Of a DNA stretch of 11,602 nt, positions 1 to 6,583 are shown piece after piece. A model generated the notes under the pieces. It worked only from the letters and a program-made list of their open reading frames with translations, searched no databases and was not told where the DNA came from. The DNA comes from WUQU01 sp038849025 (GTDB lineage: Archaea; Thermoproteota; Bathyarchaeia; Bathyarchaeales; Bathycorpusculaceae). The translations under genes and the position numbers were made by a program. Numbering within the stretch: the first letter of the stretch is position 1; the number at the start of each line of letters is the position of its first letter. The stretch is taken from the NCBI GenBank assembly GCA_038849025.1, contig JAWCNE010000045.1:1-11602 (forward strand), in the 5' to 3' direction.

Positions 1-28
1 CTTTTTCATCGTACCTCGATTTCTTCAT
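1..28 (-). CDS. Possible 5' end of a divergent gene running off the left edge
   Basis: On the minus strand an ATG at 28-26 opens a frame that stays open to the window edge and encodes MKKSRYDEK. An AT-rich tract at about 50-77, which also serves the plus-strand gene, lies at a distance that would fit a nearly leaderless archaeal start. Only nine codons are visible, there is no clear Shine-Dalgarno sequence and no family can be recognised. It may be chance; the support is the divergent layout and the plausible promoter spacing. Confidence 0.25.
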
Positions 29-50
29 CGTCCAACAAAATAAAACACAA

Positions 51-68
51 CAAAATTATTTATGTTTT
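51..68. promoter_or_regulatory. AT-rich promoter region, possibly bidirectional
   Basis: This stretch contains TTATTTATG on the plus strand, a TATA-like box centred near 60. That would place a plus-strand transcription start near 86 and a leader of about 27 nt before the ATG at 113. The complement (AAACATAAATAAT) sits at a similar distance from the possible minus-strand ATG at 28. It is called from composition and spacing only. Confidence 0.3.
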
Positions 69-112
69 AATAAAGCTTTGTAGCAATTGCGTGACGGCGG
101 AGCGGAATAGCC

Positions 113-616
113 ATGGATGTTGCTGATGTTGAAAAATATCGTTCAAGACTCGATAAGGCTGCAAGCTACGGTGAAGTATGGGAGGTTGTCAAGGACACTG
201 TAGCCGCGTCTTTGAATCAGCGTAGAGCTGGAATGATGCTTTTCCTAGATGATTTGCCTATACAGTTGGGCGCTTACCACCCCATTGGAACAAACAATAT
301 TATATTGAACAGGGTTTTGGTTCAAGCCATTGAAGCCTCAACCCAGTCAAAGCGGGTTGTAAACTCTTTAATCTATAATCTTCTTCTACACGAATATCTT
401 CATGCGTTGGGACATCTTTCAGAATTGAAGGTTAGGCAGCTAGTCTACCATGTTGCAAAAGAGTGCTTCGGTGAAGATCATTTGGCGACTGCCATTGCAA
501 GAAGCAGTCCATGGGCTCTGCTTAAAGGGATACCTTTGGACAAGGTTAAAGCTTCTAAACGGGTATTGGAGATAGTTAAAGACTTCGAAAAGGCAGATCG
601 CAGCTATATAGTTTAA
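113..616 (+). CDS. Small zincin-like putative metalloprotease, HExxH protein
   Basis: This 167-residue protein has no signal peptide or membrane segment, so it should be cytosolic. Its one diagnostic feature is HEYLHALGHLSE at residues 93-104, an HExxHxxG zinc site. H93 and H97 would bind zinc and E94 would be the catalytic base. The third ligand could be H101 or E104; the metzincin HExxHxxGxxH spacing is not met, because residue 103 is Ser. The motif lies in a predicted helix after a hydrophobic run (NSLIYNLLL), as in minimal zincins. The start is ATG at 113, with a GGCGGAG tract about 10 nt upstream. I cannot name the family or its substrate. Proteolytic activity is inferred from the motif alone, and it could be an inactive or regulatory zincin. 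The permease follows 66 bp later on the same strand, with no evident functional link. Confidence 0.7.
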   Translation: MDVADVEKYRSRLDKAASYGEVWEVVKDTVAASLNQRRAGMMLFLDDLPIQLGAYHPIGTNNIILNRVLVQAIEASTQSKRVVNSLIYNLLLHEYLHALGHLSELKVRQLVYHVAKECFGEDHLATAIARSSPWALLKGIPLDKVKASKRVLEIVKDFEKADRSYIV

Positions 617-640
617 AGGATTACATTAATTATTGTTATT

Positions 641-678
641 GTTAATAAAGTGCAGGCTTAAACATCTTTCGCTGGTGC
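641..678 (+). promoter_or_regulatory. Possible promoter and ribosome site of the permease gene
   Basis: GTTAATAAAG at 641-650 resembles an archaeal TATA box and would start transcription near 672. GCTGGTGCC at 671-679 contains GGTG about 5 nt before the ATG at 683 and is the likely Shine-Dalgarno element. The upstream gene ends at 616, so read-through is also possible. Confidence 0.35.
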
Positions 679-682
679 CAAC

Positions 683-1945
683 ATGGTTGAGGAAAATTCT
701 AAAAGGTTAGAACTTAAACCTACTTTAGGGCTATTTGACGCTACAGCTATAAGCGTCGGTGCAATAGTAGGCGCCGGCATATTCGTTATAACGGGAATTG
801 CAGCTGGATTGGCTGGTCCAGCCTTAACAGTTTCTATGCTTATTGCTGCCGTCATCTCCATGTTCACGGCTTTGAGTTTCGCTGAGTTGACAGCATGGCA
901 GCCCAAAGAGGGAAGCATATATGAGTATGCGTATCAGCTTATTTCGCCGTTTGCTGGTTTTTTGGCTGGATGGATGTGGATGATATCGAATACTTTTGCT
1001 GGCGCTGCAGTTTCTCTAGGCTTTGCTAATTATCTCTACGCTTTATTTCCAATTCTTCCATCTAATTGGGTTGCCGCAGTCCTCTGCATACTTTTCACAG
1101 TGCTTAATTGTCTGGGAATACGCCAATCAGCCCTTTTAAACAATGTTCTCGTTGCAGCTAAACTGTCCATACTGGGGTTCTTTGTGGTTTATGGTTTACT
1201 ATATGTGAATGCTTCAAATTTTGCCTCTTTCAACCCTTTTCAATTGGGTGTCCTTTCAGGCGCCTTTTACATCTTCTTTGCTTACGGGGGGTTTGCAAGG
1301 GTTGCTGTGGTGGCGGAAGAAGTTAAAGATGCGAAGAGGAATGTTCCTAAGGCTATATTGACTTCTTTGGCAATTTCAACGATAGTTTACATTTTTGTCG
1401 GTTTAGTAGCCGTTGGGCTTACAGGGGCGCCTAGGCTTGCGGAGTCAAACTCGCCTTTAACAGAGGCTATAGGCGCTACTGGAAACCGCCTTGCGGTTTA
1501 CACGGTTTCCGCTGGAGGATTAATCGCCACAGCAAGCGTTCTGCTCACATCCATTTTAGGAGTTTCCCGCATGGCATACGCCATGGCAAGGAGGGAAGAT
1601 TTGCCGAAAGCCCTAAACAAGCTACATGAGAGATATAACACGCCTTACTACTCAATCTGGATCGTAGGCGCTTTTATGACTTTACTTGTCTTGTTTGCAG
1701 ATATAGCGAGGGTTGTGGCGGTAAGCACTTTTGCGCTACTCTTCTATTACACTTTGGCAAATGTTTCCGCCTATAGGTTGAAAATAGAGAACAGGGTTTA
1801 CCCGAAAATTGTGCCCTTTTTAGGCTCAACCATTTGCACGATGTTTTTGGCTTTTACGTTTTTAGCTTCGCCACATGCGTGTATTGTTGGAATTGGAGTG
1901 TTGACAGCAGGCGCCATATATTATTTGTTTAAAAGTTTTATTTGA
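683..1945 (+). CDS. APC-superfamily amino acid permease
   Basis: This is a 420-residue polytopic membrane protein of the amino acid-polyamine-organocation superfamily, expected to take up amino acids by cation symport or exchange. The first helix carries the family signature GAIVGAGIF (residues 26-34), the unwound glycine-rich segment that binds substrate in APC transporters. Around residues 197-224 is the conserved helix-6/loop region FFAYGGF followed by AEEVKDAKRNVPKAI. A second conserved loop, SRMAYAMARREDLP (residues 295-308), is also typical. Length and hydrophobicity fit the usual 12-helix fold with a short C-terminus. The usual GFE of helix 6 reads GFA-R here, so substrate preference cannot be read from it. 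The start is ATG at 683 with GGTG just upstream. Its last 8 bp overlap the end of the convergent Lrp-type gene. Family assignment is firm; the substrate is unknown. Confidence 0.92.
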   Translation: MVEENSKRLELKPTLGLFDATAISVGAIVGAGIFVITGIAAGLAGPALTVSMLIAAVISMFTALSFAELTAWQPKEGSIYEYAYQLISPFAGFLAGWMWMISNTFAGAAVSLGFANYLYALFPILPSNWVAAVLCILFTVLNCLGIRQSALLNNVLVAAKLSILGFFVVYGLLYVNASNFASFNPFQLGVLSGAFYIFFAYGGFARVAVVAEEVKDAKRNVPKAILTSLAISTIVYIFVGLVAVGLTGAPRLAESNSPLTEAIGATGNRLAVYTVSAGGLIATASVLLTSILGVSRMAYAMARREDLPKALNKLHERYNTPYYSIWIVGAFMTLLVLFADIARVVAVSTFALLFYYTLANVSAYRLKIENRVYPKIVPFLGSTICTMFLAFTFLASPHACIVGIGVLTAGAIYYLFKSFI

Positions 1946-2408
1946 CACGTTCTAAATTTTTGAAGGAGAAATGCTTAATCACGTCCACGTTTAAAGAGGA
2001 CAGGAAGCTTTTGAAAAATGAAATGTTTGAGCCGAATAGGCTTTTAATTTCGCGCGTAAATTCGGAAAAGTCTGTGAAATTTTTATGAACAGACGCTAAG
2101 AGCAGATTCTTTCCCTCTAAACCTTCGCCGAATCCCGCATAGATTATTTTTGGGTTTTTGGAAATCCATTCGGTGAATTCTTGCGTTATGTTTGCTGCAA
2201 TGAAGTTTAAGGCTAGTATTTCAAAGCCGAGCTTTTCAAGGGCAGGCATAACTGTGTATTCGCGGATATACTCTTGTTTTTCAAGGGTTTTCCGCATCCG
2301 CGTTATTGTAGGCTGGGAAACACCTACGACTTTTGCGAGTTCCCTATCGCTTCGCTTAGAATCCTTCATCAACTCGTAAAGTAAATCTACCATTTTCTGC
2401 TTTGCCAT
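1938..2408 (-). CDS. Lrp/AsnC-type transcriptional regulator with divergent C-terminal domain
   Basis: This 156-residue protein has an N-terminal winged helix: LLYELMKDSKRSDRELAKVVGVSQPTITRM (about residues 9-38) matches the AsnC-type helix-turn-helix, with VGVSQPTITR as recognition helix, followed by the wing residues LEKQEYIREYTVMP. Residues 60-150 resemble an effector-binding/oligomerisation domain (beta strand, helix, beta strands), but the usual RAM glycine pattern is weak, with only GFGEG near 92-96. The ligand is therefore unclear. The ATG at 2408 follows the HdrA stop by 44 nt, and a TATA-like CTTTTATTGG at 2440-2431 lies about 25 nt upstream of it, suggesting a leaderless transcript of its own. 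It could also be transcribed as the third gene after polyferredoxin and hdrA. It ends convergently into the amino acid permease, so either neighbour is a candidate target. DNA binding is well supported; targets are inference. Confidence 0.82.
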   Translation of the reverse strand: MAKQKMVDLLYELMKDSKRSDRELAKVVGVSQPTITRMRKTLEKQEYIREYTVMPALEKLGFEILALNFIAANITQEFTEWISKNPKIIYAGFGEGLEGKNLLLASVHKNFTDFSEFTREIKSLFGSNISFFKSFLSSLNVDVIKHFSFKNLERVK

Positions 2409-2430
2409 AGCCTACGAATAACAACCCGCT

Positions 2431-2444
2431 CCAATAAAAGTTTT
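2431..2444 (-). promoter_or_regulatory. TATA-like promoter for the Lrp-type gene
   Basis: Read on the minus strand, AACTTTTATTGG lies in the 44-nt gap after the hdrA stop. Its centre is about 28 nt upstream of the regulator's ATG, the distance expected for a leaderless archaeal mRNA. Evidence is by sequence and spacing only. Confidence 0.35.
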
Positions 2445-2452
2445 CTGCTAGG

Positions 2453-4906
2453 CTATCTTTTTTCCTTTCGCTTAAGCATGTTCTCAAGCATGGGTCGCAA
2501 CTTTTCGTTTTCCGCTTTAATCCGTTCTTTGCCCAAAGCGTTCATTTGCTCGGTCATTTCGCGAATAAGTTCGGCAAATTTTACGCCTTCAGCGGCTGAA
2601 ACATACTCCACACGGAACCTTTCAGGGCTTAAGCCTAGCTTATGCAGCATTGGCGCCAACGCATCCATACGAGCTTTCATCTTCCAGTTCCCACTTATAT
2701 AATGACAGTCGTAGGGCAAGTGGCATGCAGCCACCAAAACCATGCCAGCGCCAAGTCTGAAAGCTTCCAGCACAAAGTCGCGGTCAACCCTTCCAGAACA
2801 CATAACCCTTATTGGTCGAATGGTGGGCGGGTACTCAAATCTGCTTGTTCCCGCCAAGTCTGCACCAGCATAACTGCACCAGTTGCAGAGGAAAGCCAAA
2901 ATCTTGTCCTCAGGATTCTTTTCCAAGGCTGTTCGCAGCTGAGCCAATATTTGAGCGTCTGTGAAGTGCATCTGTGTTATGGCGTCGGCTGGACACTCGG
3001 CAACGCATGTTCCGCAGCCGTGGCACATGGCCGTTATTACTTGTGCGGGCTGTTTCTCTTCAGCTTTTATTGCTCCGTATGGGCAGCGTTCAGCACATAT
3101 GCCGCACTTAGTCGTGACGTTTCGGCACCTGCTTGGATCCACAACTGCGATTATGGGTTCAATTTTCCATTTGGGCTTAGAAAGCACCGTTGCCGCCCGT
3201 GAGGCTGCACCACACCCTTGGGAGACACTGTAAGGAATATCCTTAGGCCCCTGACATGCCCCAGCGAGGAATATGCCATCTGTAGGCGCGTCCAAAGGCT
3301 TAAGCTTCGGATGGCTTTCCATAAAGAAGCCATCCGCACCCCTTGTTAGGTTTAGTATTCGCGCAATGTCCTCTGCGCCCTTCTTGGGTATAGCAGCCGT
3401 AGCTAAAACAACCATGTCGGCTTCAACTTCTATGGGCATGCCGAGGTTTGCATCTTCCGCGTGAATAATCAGATTTTTTGTTTCTGGGACTTCGAGGATG
3501 CGGCTTACGCGTCCGCGGATGAAGTTTACGCCGAGTTCCCGGGCTCTCTGGTAAAATTCTTCGAATCCTTTAAAGTTGGTTCGCATGTCCATGTAGAAGA
3601 CGTATACTTCTACGTCTTCCTTGTATTTCTCTTTAAGCTGAACCACATGCTTAAGAGTGTACATGCAGCAGAAGTTGGAGCAGTAGGGGTACTTGTTCGT
3701 GTCCCGCGAGCCCACACACTGGATGAAGGCTACGCTATGAGGCTTTTGCCCATCAGAAGCCCTAACAACCTTTCCGCCCGTGGGTCCAGCTGCAAGAATA
3801 AGCCTCTCAAATTCAAGGGAGGTCAGCACGTTTGTGTATTTGCCGTATCCGAAAAGCTGATTGTCATAGGGCAAGTAAATATCATAGCCAGTAGCAACAA
3901 TTATTGCGCCTACTTCAAGCTCAATTTCTTCTGGTTTTTGGTCAAAGTTTATGGCTTGCCTTGCTCCACACGCATCTACACACTTGTAACATTCAATGCA
4001 GTAGTCCCTGTTAATCGTGTAAACGAGGGGTACAGCTTGGTCAAAGGGCACGGAAATAGCCTTTCTCACGCCGAGCCCCATATCCCACTCGTTGGGGTAC
4101 TCTATGGGGCAAACGTCTTTGCATTCTCCACAGCCGGTGCAGTTTTCAGCTATGACATAACGCGGGTTTTTCCTAATCCTAACCTTAAAATTGCCTATAA
4201 AACCGCTTACACTAAGTAAATCGGCATAGGAGATTATTTCGATGTTAGGATGTCTTCCCACATCAACCATTTTTGGGCCTTCAATGCAGATGGAACAGTC
4301 TAATGTTGGGAAAGTCTTGTCTAACTGAGCCATGTGGCCGCCTATGCTTTCGCCCTTCTCAAGAAGGTATACCTTAAAACCCATTTCAGCCAAATCCAAG
4401 GCTGCGTTAATTCCAGCTATGCCGCCGCCTATAACCAGCGCCTTGTTGATGACCGGGACTTCTATGGTTTGAAGGGGCATGAGTAGCCTAGCCTTTGCCA
4501 CAGCCATTTTTATGAGGTCTTTAGCCTTTTCCGTAGCCTCTTTAGGAACGCTTGGATGGCACCATGAAGAAAACTCGCGGATATTCGCCATTTCAAAAAG
4601 GAACGGGTTTAAACCAGCCTCGGAAACTGTGCGGCGAAATGTGGGCTCATGCATCCGCGGCGAACACGCGGCAACGATAACACGGTTAAGCCTGTGCTCC
4701 TTTATGCCTTTTCTAATTTCATCTTGCCCGGGGTCTGCACATGTGTAACGGTTGTCCTTAACGTAAACCACATCTGGAAGGGTTTTAGCGAACTCGATAA
4801 GTTCTTTTATGTCGATTACTCCAGCTATGTTTAGGCCGCAGTGGCATATGAAGACACCTATGCGGAGCTCTTCAAGCTTGTTTTGGTTTTGAACTGGCTG
4901 AGCCAT
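2453..4906 (-). CDS. hdrA: HdrA-MvhD fusion: CoB-CoM heterodisulfide reductase-like subunit A, iron-sulfur flavoprotein
   Basis: HdrA is the FAD subunit of heterodisulfide reductase-type complexes and the site of flavin-based electron bifurcation or confurcation. Domain order in this 817-residue protein: an N-terminal HdrA domain with FICHCG (19-24) and YTC (54-56); a thioredoxin-reductase-like FAD fold with GGGIAG (160-165) and the HdrA hallmark GGHMAQLDKTFPTLDCSIC (189-207); an inserted two-cluster ferredoxin (C256/259/262/266 and C303/306/309/313); CSNFCC (409-414); and a second ferredoxin (C594/601/604/608 and C628/631/634/638). Residues ~670-745 are an MvhD/FlpD domain with a likely [2Fe-2S] site: C674, C677, C703, C728, C734. 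Such fusions are known (HdrA2 of Methanosarcina acetivorans). MvhD normally docks a hydrogenase or formate dehydrogenase. The start ATG lies 1 nt after the polyferredoxin stop, with AAGGAGG 12 nt upstream. No hdrB or hdrC is present in the window. Odd points are the C594-x6-C601 spacing and a lysine-rich C-terminal tail. Confidence 0.95.
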   Translation of the reverse strand: MAQPVQNQNKLEELRIGVFICHCGLNIAGVIDIKELIEFAKTLPDVVYVKDNRYTCADPGQDEIRKGIKEHRLNRVIVAACSPRMHEPTFRRTVSEAGLNPFLFEMANIREFSSWCHPSVPKEATEKAKDLIKMAVAKARLLMPLQTIEVPVINKALVIGGGIAGINAALDLAEMGFKVYLLEKGESIGGHMAQLDKTFPTLDCSICIEGPKMVDVGRHPNIEIISYADLLSVSGFIGNFKVRIRKNPRYVIAENCTGCGECKDVCPIEYPNEWDMGLGVRKAISVPFDQAVPLVYTINRDYCIECYKCVDACGARQAINFDQKPEEIELEVGAIIVATGYDIYLPYDNQLFGYGKYTNVLTSLEFERLILAAGPTGGKVVRASDGQKPHSVAFIQCVGSRDTNKYPYCSNFCCMYTLKHVVQLKEKYKEDVEVYVFYMDMRTNFKGFEEFYQRARELGVNFIRGRVSRILEVPETKNLIIHAEDANLGMPIEVEADMVVLATAAIPKKGAEDIARILNLTRGADGFFMESHPKLKPLDAPTDGIFLAGACQGPKDIPYSVSQGCGAASRAATVLSKPKWKIEPIIAVVDPSRCRNVTTKCGICAERCPYGAIKAEEKQPAQVITAMCHGCGTCVAECPADAITQMHFTDAQILAQLRTALEKNPEDKILAFLCNWCSYAGADLAGTSRFEYPPTIRPIRVMCSGRVDRDFVLEAFRLGAGMVLVAACHLPYDCHYISGNWKMKARMDALAPMLHKLGLSPERFRVEYVSAAEGVKFAELIREMTEQMNALGKERIKAENEKLRPMLENMLKRKEKR

Positions 4907-4907
4907 T

Positions 4908-5846
4908 TTACACTATAGCCTCCTTATACTTGAACCGTCTTTCAACGGATTCCGCAGCCTTGTTAGAGCCTTTAGCCTTCAACTCCTTAGTTATTTCAAG
5001 AGGAGAAGCCAACCTTTCCAAAACTTTGTTCCAAGTTCCAGAGCTTACAGGCGTATGCAATATTTTAGTTCTTTTAAGCTCTAGGGCTTCGCCCACAGGG
5101 CAAACCACTTTGCAGGCTCCACAATAAACGCAGAAAACTTCGTTAACATGAACCTTATTATCAGCTTCTGAAAGGTAAAGCGCTCCCGTTATGGGGCACA
5201 CATCCAAACAGTCTTTGCAGCCGTTTGGACATCTTTCCGGATTTATTTTTATTTTCCCATAAAAGCTCTTTCGCACACGAATTACGCCTTTCGGGCATTT
5301 TAACTCGCATATTCTACAGGTGGGACAACGTTCTTTTTCAACATCCACCTTAACTTTAAGCCACTCTCTTTCCAGGGTGGTCAACGCATTTAAATTTTCC
5401 ACGGCTTTTCCATCGGCCGTTAACCTTGTAATTTTGATGAGGTTTAATGGACATGCCTCCTCGCATTCCATGCAGTCCATGGGGCATTTGTTTGAGTCTA
5501 CTTGGATATCGCGGATTAACTGGGGAAAACTTTCTTTTTCAATGACAGGCAAAGCGTGGTTTCCGTTAAGGGTTACTTTTATTGCACCATAAGGGCAGAG
5601 GATGTCGCATATTCCGCAAAAGTTACACTTTTCTAGGCTTATGTCAACCTTTGCATGCTGCGCTTTACCATCAAGGGTTTTCGGCTGTTTTTCAAGTTTA
5701 ATGGCTTCTTTTGGGCATGCTAGACTGCAGATTTCGCAGCCAACACATAAACTTCTACTAAGGGTTAATTTGTAATTTTTCACGTGTAGAATCCATTCCA
5801 GAGTCAAAGCTTCAACGGTTTCCTTTTTCAAGGTTTTCAATGGCAC
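4908..5846 (-). CDS. Polyferredoxin with six [4Fe-4S] motifs
   Basis: This 312-residue soluble protein is an electron-wire polyferredoxin. It has six four-cysteine motifs, each ending in Cys-Pro: C34/37/40/44, C74/77/80/84, C121/125/128/132, C174/177/180/184, C206/210/213/217 and C239/242/245/249. Motifs 3 and 5 are C-x3-C-x2-C-x3-C (CPMDCMEC and CPNGCKDC); the other four are the classical C-x2-C-x2-C-x3-C. No membrane helix or signal peptide is seen. The start is GTG at 5846-5844: an in-frame TGA lies only two codons upstream, and GGTGGTTGA precedes the GTG. It is the first gene of the polyferredoxin-hdrA operon, with a 1-nt gap. Related proteins include MvhB and FwdF polyferredoxins of methanogens, but I cannot assign it to either, so no symbol is given. 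The likely role, inferred from context, is electron transfer between HdrA and a ferredoxin-dependent partner. Confidence 0.92.
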   Translation of the reverse strand: MPLKTLKKETVEALTLEWILHVKNYKLTLSRSLCVGCEICSLACPKEAIKLEKQPKTLDGKAQHAKVDISLEKCNFCGICDILCPYGAIKVTLNGNHALPVIEKESFPQLIRDIQVDSNKCPMDCMECEEACPLNLIKITRLTADGKAVENLNALTTLEREWLKVKVDVEKERCPTCRICELKCPKGVIRVRKSFYGKIKINPERCPNGCKDCLDVCPITGALYLSEADNKVHVNEVFCVYCGACKVVCPVGEALELKRTKILHTPVSSGTWNKVLERLASPLEITKELKAKGSNKAAESVERRFKYKEAIV

Positions 5847-5852
5847 CCGTCA

Positions 5853-5930
5853 ACCACCAGCGTATATGATTTACTCCGGAAACTTCTATGAAGAATATAG
5901 TTCTAACATTTTGCTTTCATATATAGTTTA
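5853..5930 (-). promoter_or_regulatory. Promoter and 5' leader of the polyferredoxin-hdrA operon
   Basis: On the minus strand TTAAACTATATATG (about 5930-5917) is a good archaeal TATA box with an A-rich BRE-like flank. It predicts a transcription start near 5897 and a leader of about 50 nt. The leader contains a short perfect hairpin, CTTC-TAT-GAAG, near 5884-5894, whose importance is unclear. GGTGG near 5852-5856 is the ribosome site for the GTG start. Confidence 0.6.
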
Positions 5931-5937
5931 AGCAGCC

Positions 5938-5953
5938 TTCAAACAAAAATTAA
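5938..5953 (-). terminator. T-rich stretch after the methyltransferase gene
   Basis: Immediately past the methyltransferase stop, the minus strand reads TTAATTTTTGTTTGAA. Archaeal RNA polymerase terminates at T-tracts without a hairpin, so this is a plausible but weak terminator separating that gene from the polyferredoxin operon. Confidence 0.3.
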
Positions 5954-5955
5954 TG

Positions 5956-6525
5956 TTAAACTTTTGTGCAAATAGCCACGTAACATTTTATGCGTTCGTC
6001 GCCGTCTCTAATCTCAATTATGTTTAAGTTAAGTTTACGTAACAGACCTTCAAAGATATTTAATGGAAACTTTTTCTTTAATCCGGTGACAACCATCACG
6101 GCATTTTCTCCAGCAACCCTTTTGGCTTCAGCCAAAGTTTTTCCAGGATTAGGCATGTTCTGAATCAAAGTTATGGCGAAAACATGGCTAAAAACAGAGT
6201 CTTTAAGAGGCATGTAGTCTGAGTCAGCTAAAACCAAATGCACGTTATCGAAGTTTTCTGAACGCCTTTTCGCCTCAGCCAAAATTTTCCTTGAAATATC
6301 CAGTCCAACAACCATTCCAGCTTTGTCTGCGATGTAGTTGAAAAGCAATCCTGTTCCGCAGCCATCATCCAAAACTAAGCTTTGCCTTTCCAACTTTAGG
6401 CTTCCCAAGTTTTCCAAGGCAACCTCAATTTTTGCCGCTTGTTCTTCAGCGTATCTCATGTCGTAAATTTGGGCTGTCAAATCGTAACGGCGCATGACGC
6501 TGCGTTTTTGGCTCCATTCAGTCAT
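5956..6525 (-). CDS. Class I SAM-dependent methyltransferase
   Basis: This 189-residue cytosolic protein has the Rossmann methyltransferase fold. Motif I is VLDDGCGTG (51-59), the acidic residue after strand 2 is D76 (VVGLDIS), and strand 4 is LADSDYMPLKD (99-109). YDLTAQIYDMRY (14-25) is the N-terminal helix typical of Methyltransf_11/25-like enzymes. In motif I the usual D-x-GCG reads DDGCG and still has the acidic and glycine residues needed. The substrate cannot be inferred; there is no small-molecule biosynthesis context. The start is uncertain: M1 at 6525 or M11 at 6495 are both possible, since family members often begin just before the YD...YD helix and neither has a strong Shine-Dalgarno sequence. 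It is divergent from nucS and shares its promoter region. Confidence 0.85.
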   Translation of the reverse strand: MTEWSQKRSVMRRYDLTAQIYDMRYAEEQAAKIEVALENLGSLKLERQSLVLDDGCGTGLLFNYIADKAGMVVGLDISRKILAEAKRRSENFDNVHLVLADSDYMPLKDSVFSHVFAITLIQNMPNPGKTLAEAKRVAGENAVMVVTGLKKKFPLNIFEGLLRKLNLNIIEIRDGDERIKCYVAICTKV

Positions 6526-6583
6526 AGGGGCTCTTCAGAAATTTTATGTAGTAAAAGCTTCTAAACTGTTTTGGCGGAAAAAG
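6526..6583. promoter_or_regulatory. Divergent promoter region between methyltransferase and nucS
   Basis: The plus strand has AAATTTTATGTAG at about 6539-6551, a TATA-like box that places a start near 6571, just ahead of the GTG at 6584. On the minus strand CTTTTACTACATAAAA (about 6557-6542) could drive the methyltransferase, giving a nearly leaderless mRNA. The two boxes overlap, so the genes may compete for TBP/TFB. This supports the shorter nucS start. Confidence 0.4.

Noticed and set aside
658..918. An 86-residue minus-strand frame overlapping the permease
   Set aside because: Antisense to the first helices of the APC permease, with low-complexity Ala/Pro/Ile content and no motif.
2642..3202. 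A 186-residue plus-strand open frame
   Set aside because: Antisense to the C-terminal ferredoxin and MvhD coding part of hdrA; its histidine/cysteine-rich composition is the mirror of the cysteine codons there.
3461..4219. A 252-residue plus-strand open frame
   Set aside because: It lies wholly antisense to hdrA, whose domain motifs are continuous through this region; its translation shows no family features.
5881..5905. The short inverted repeat (CTTC-TAT-GAAG) in the polyferredoxin leader as a riboswitch
   Set aside because: The stem is only 4 bp and no larger fold is visible; it is too short to support a call.
6494..6583. The 30-residue N-terminal extension of NucS
   Set aside because: It overlaps the start of the divergent methyltransferase and exceeds usual NucS length; a promoter and ribosome site support GTG at 6584.
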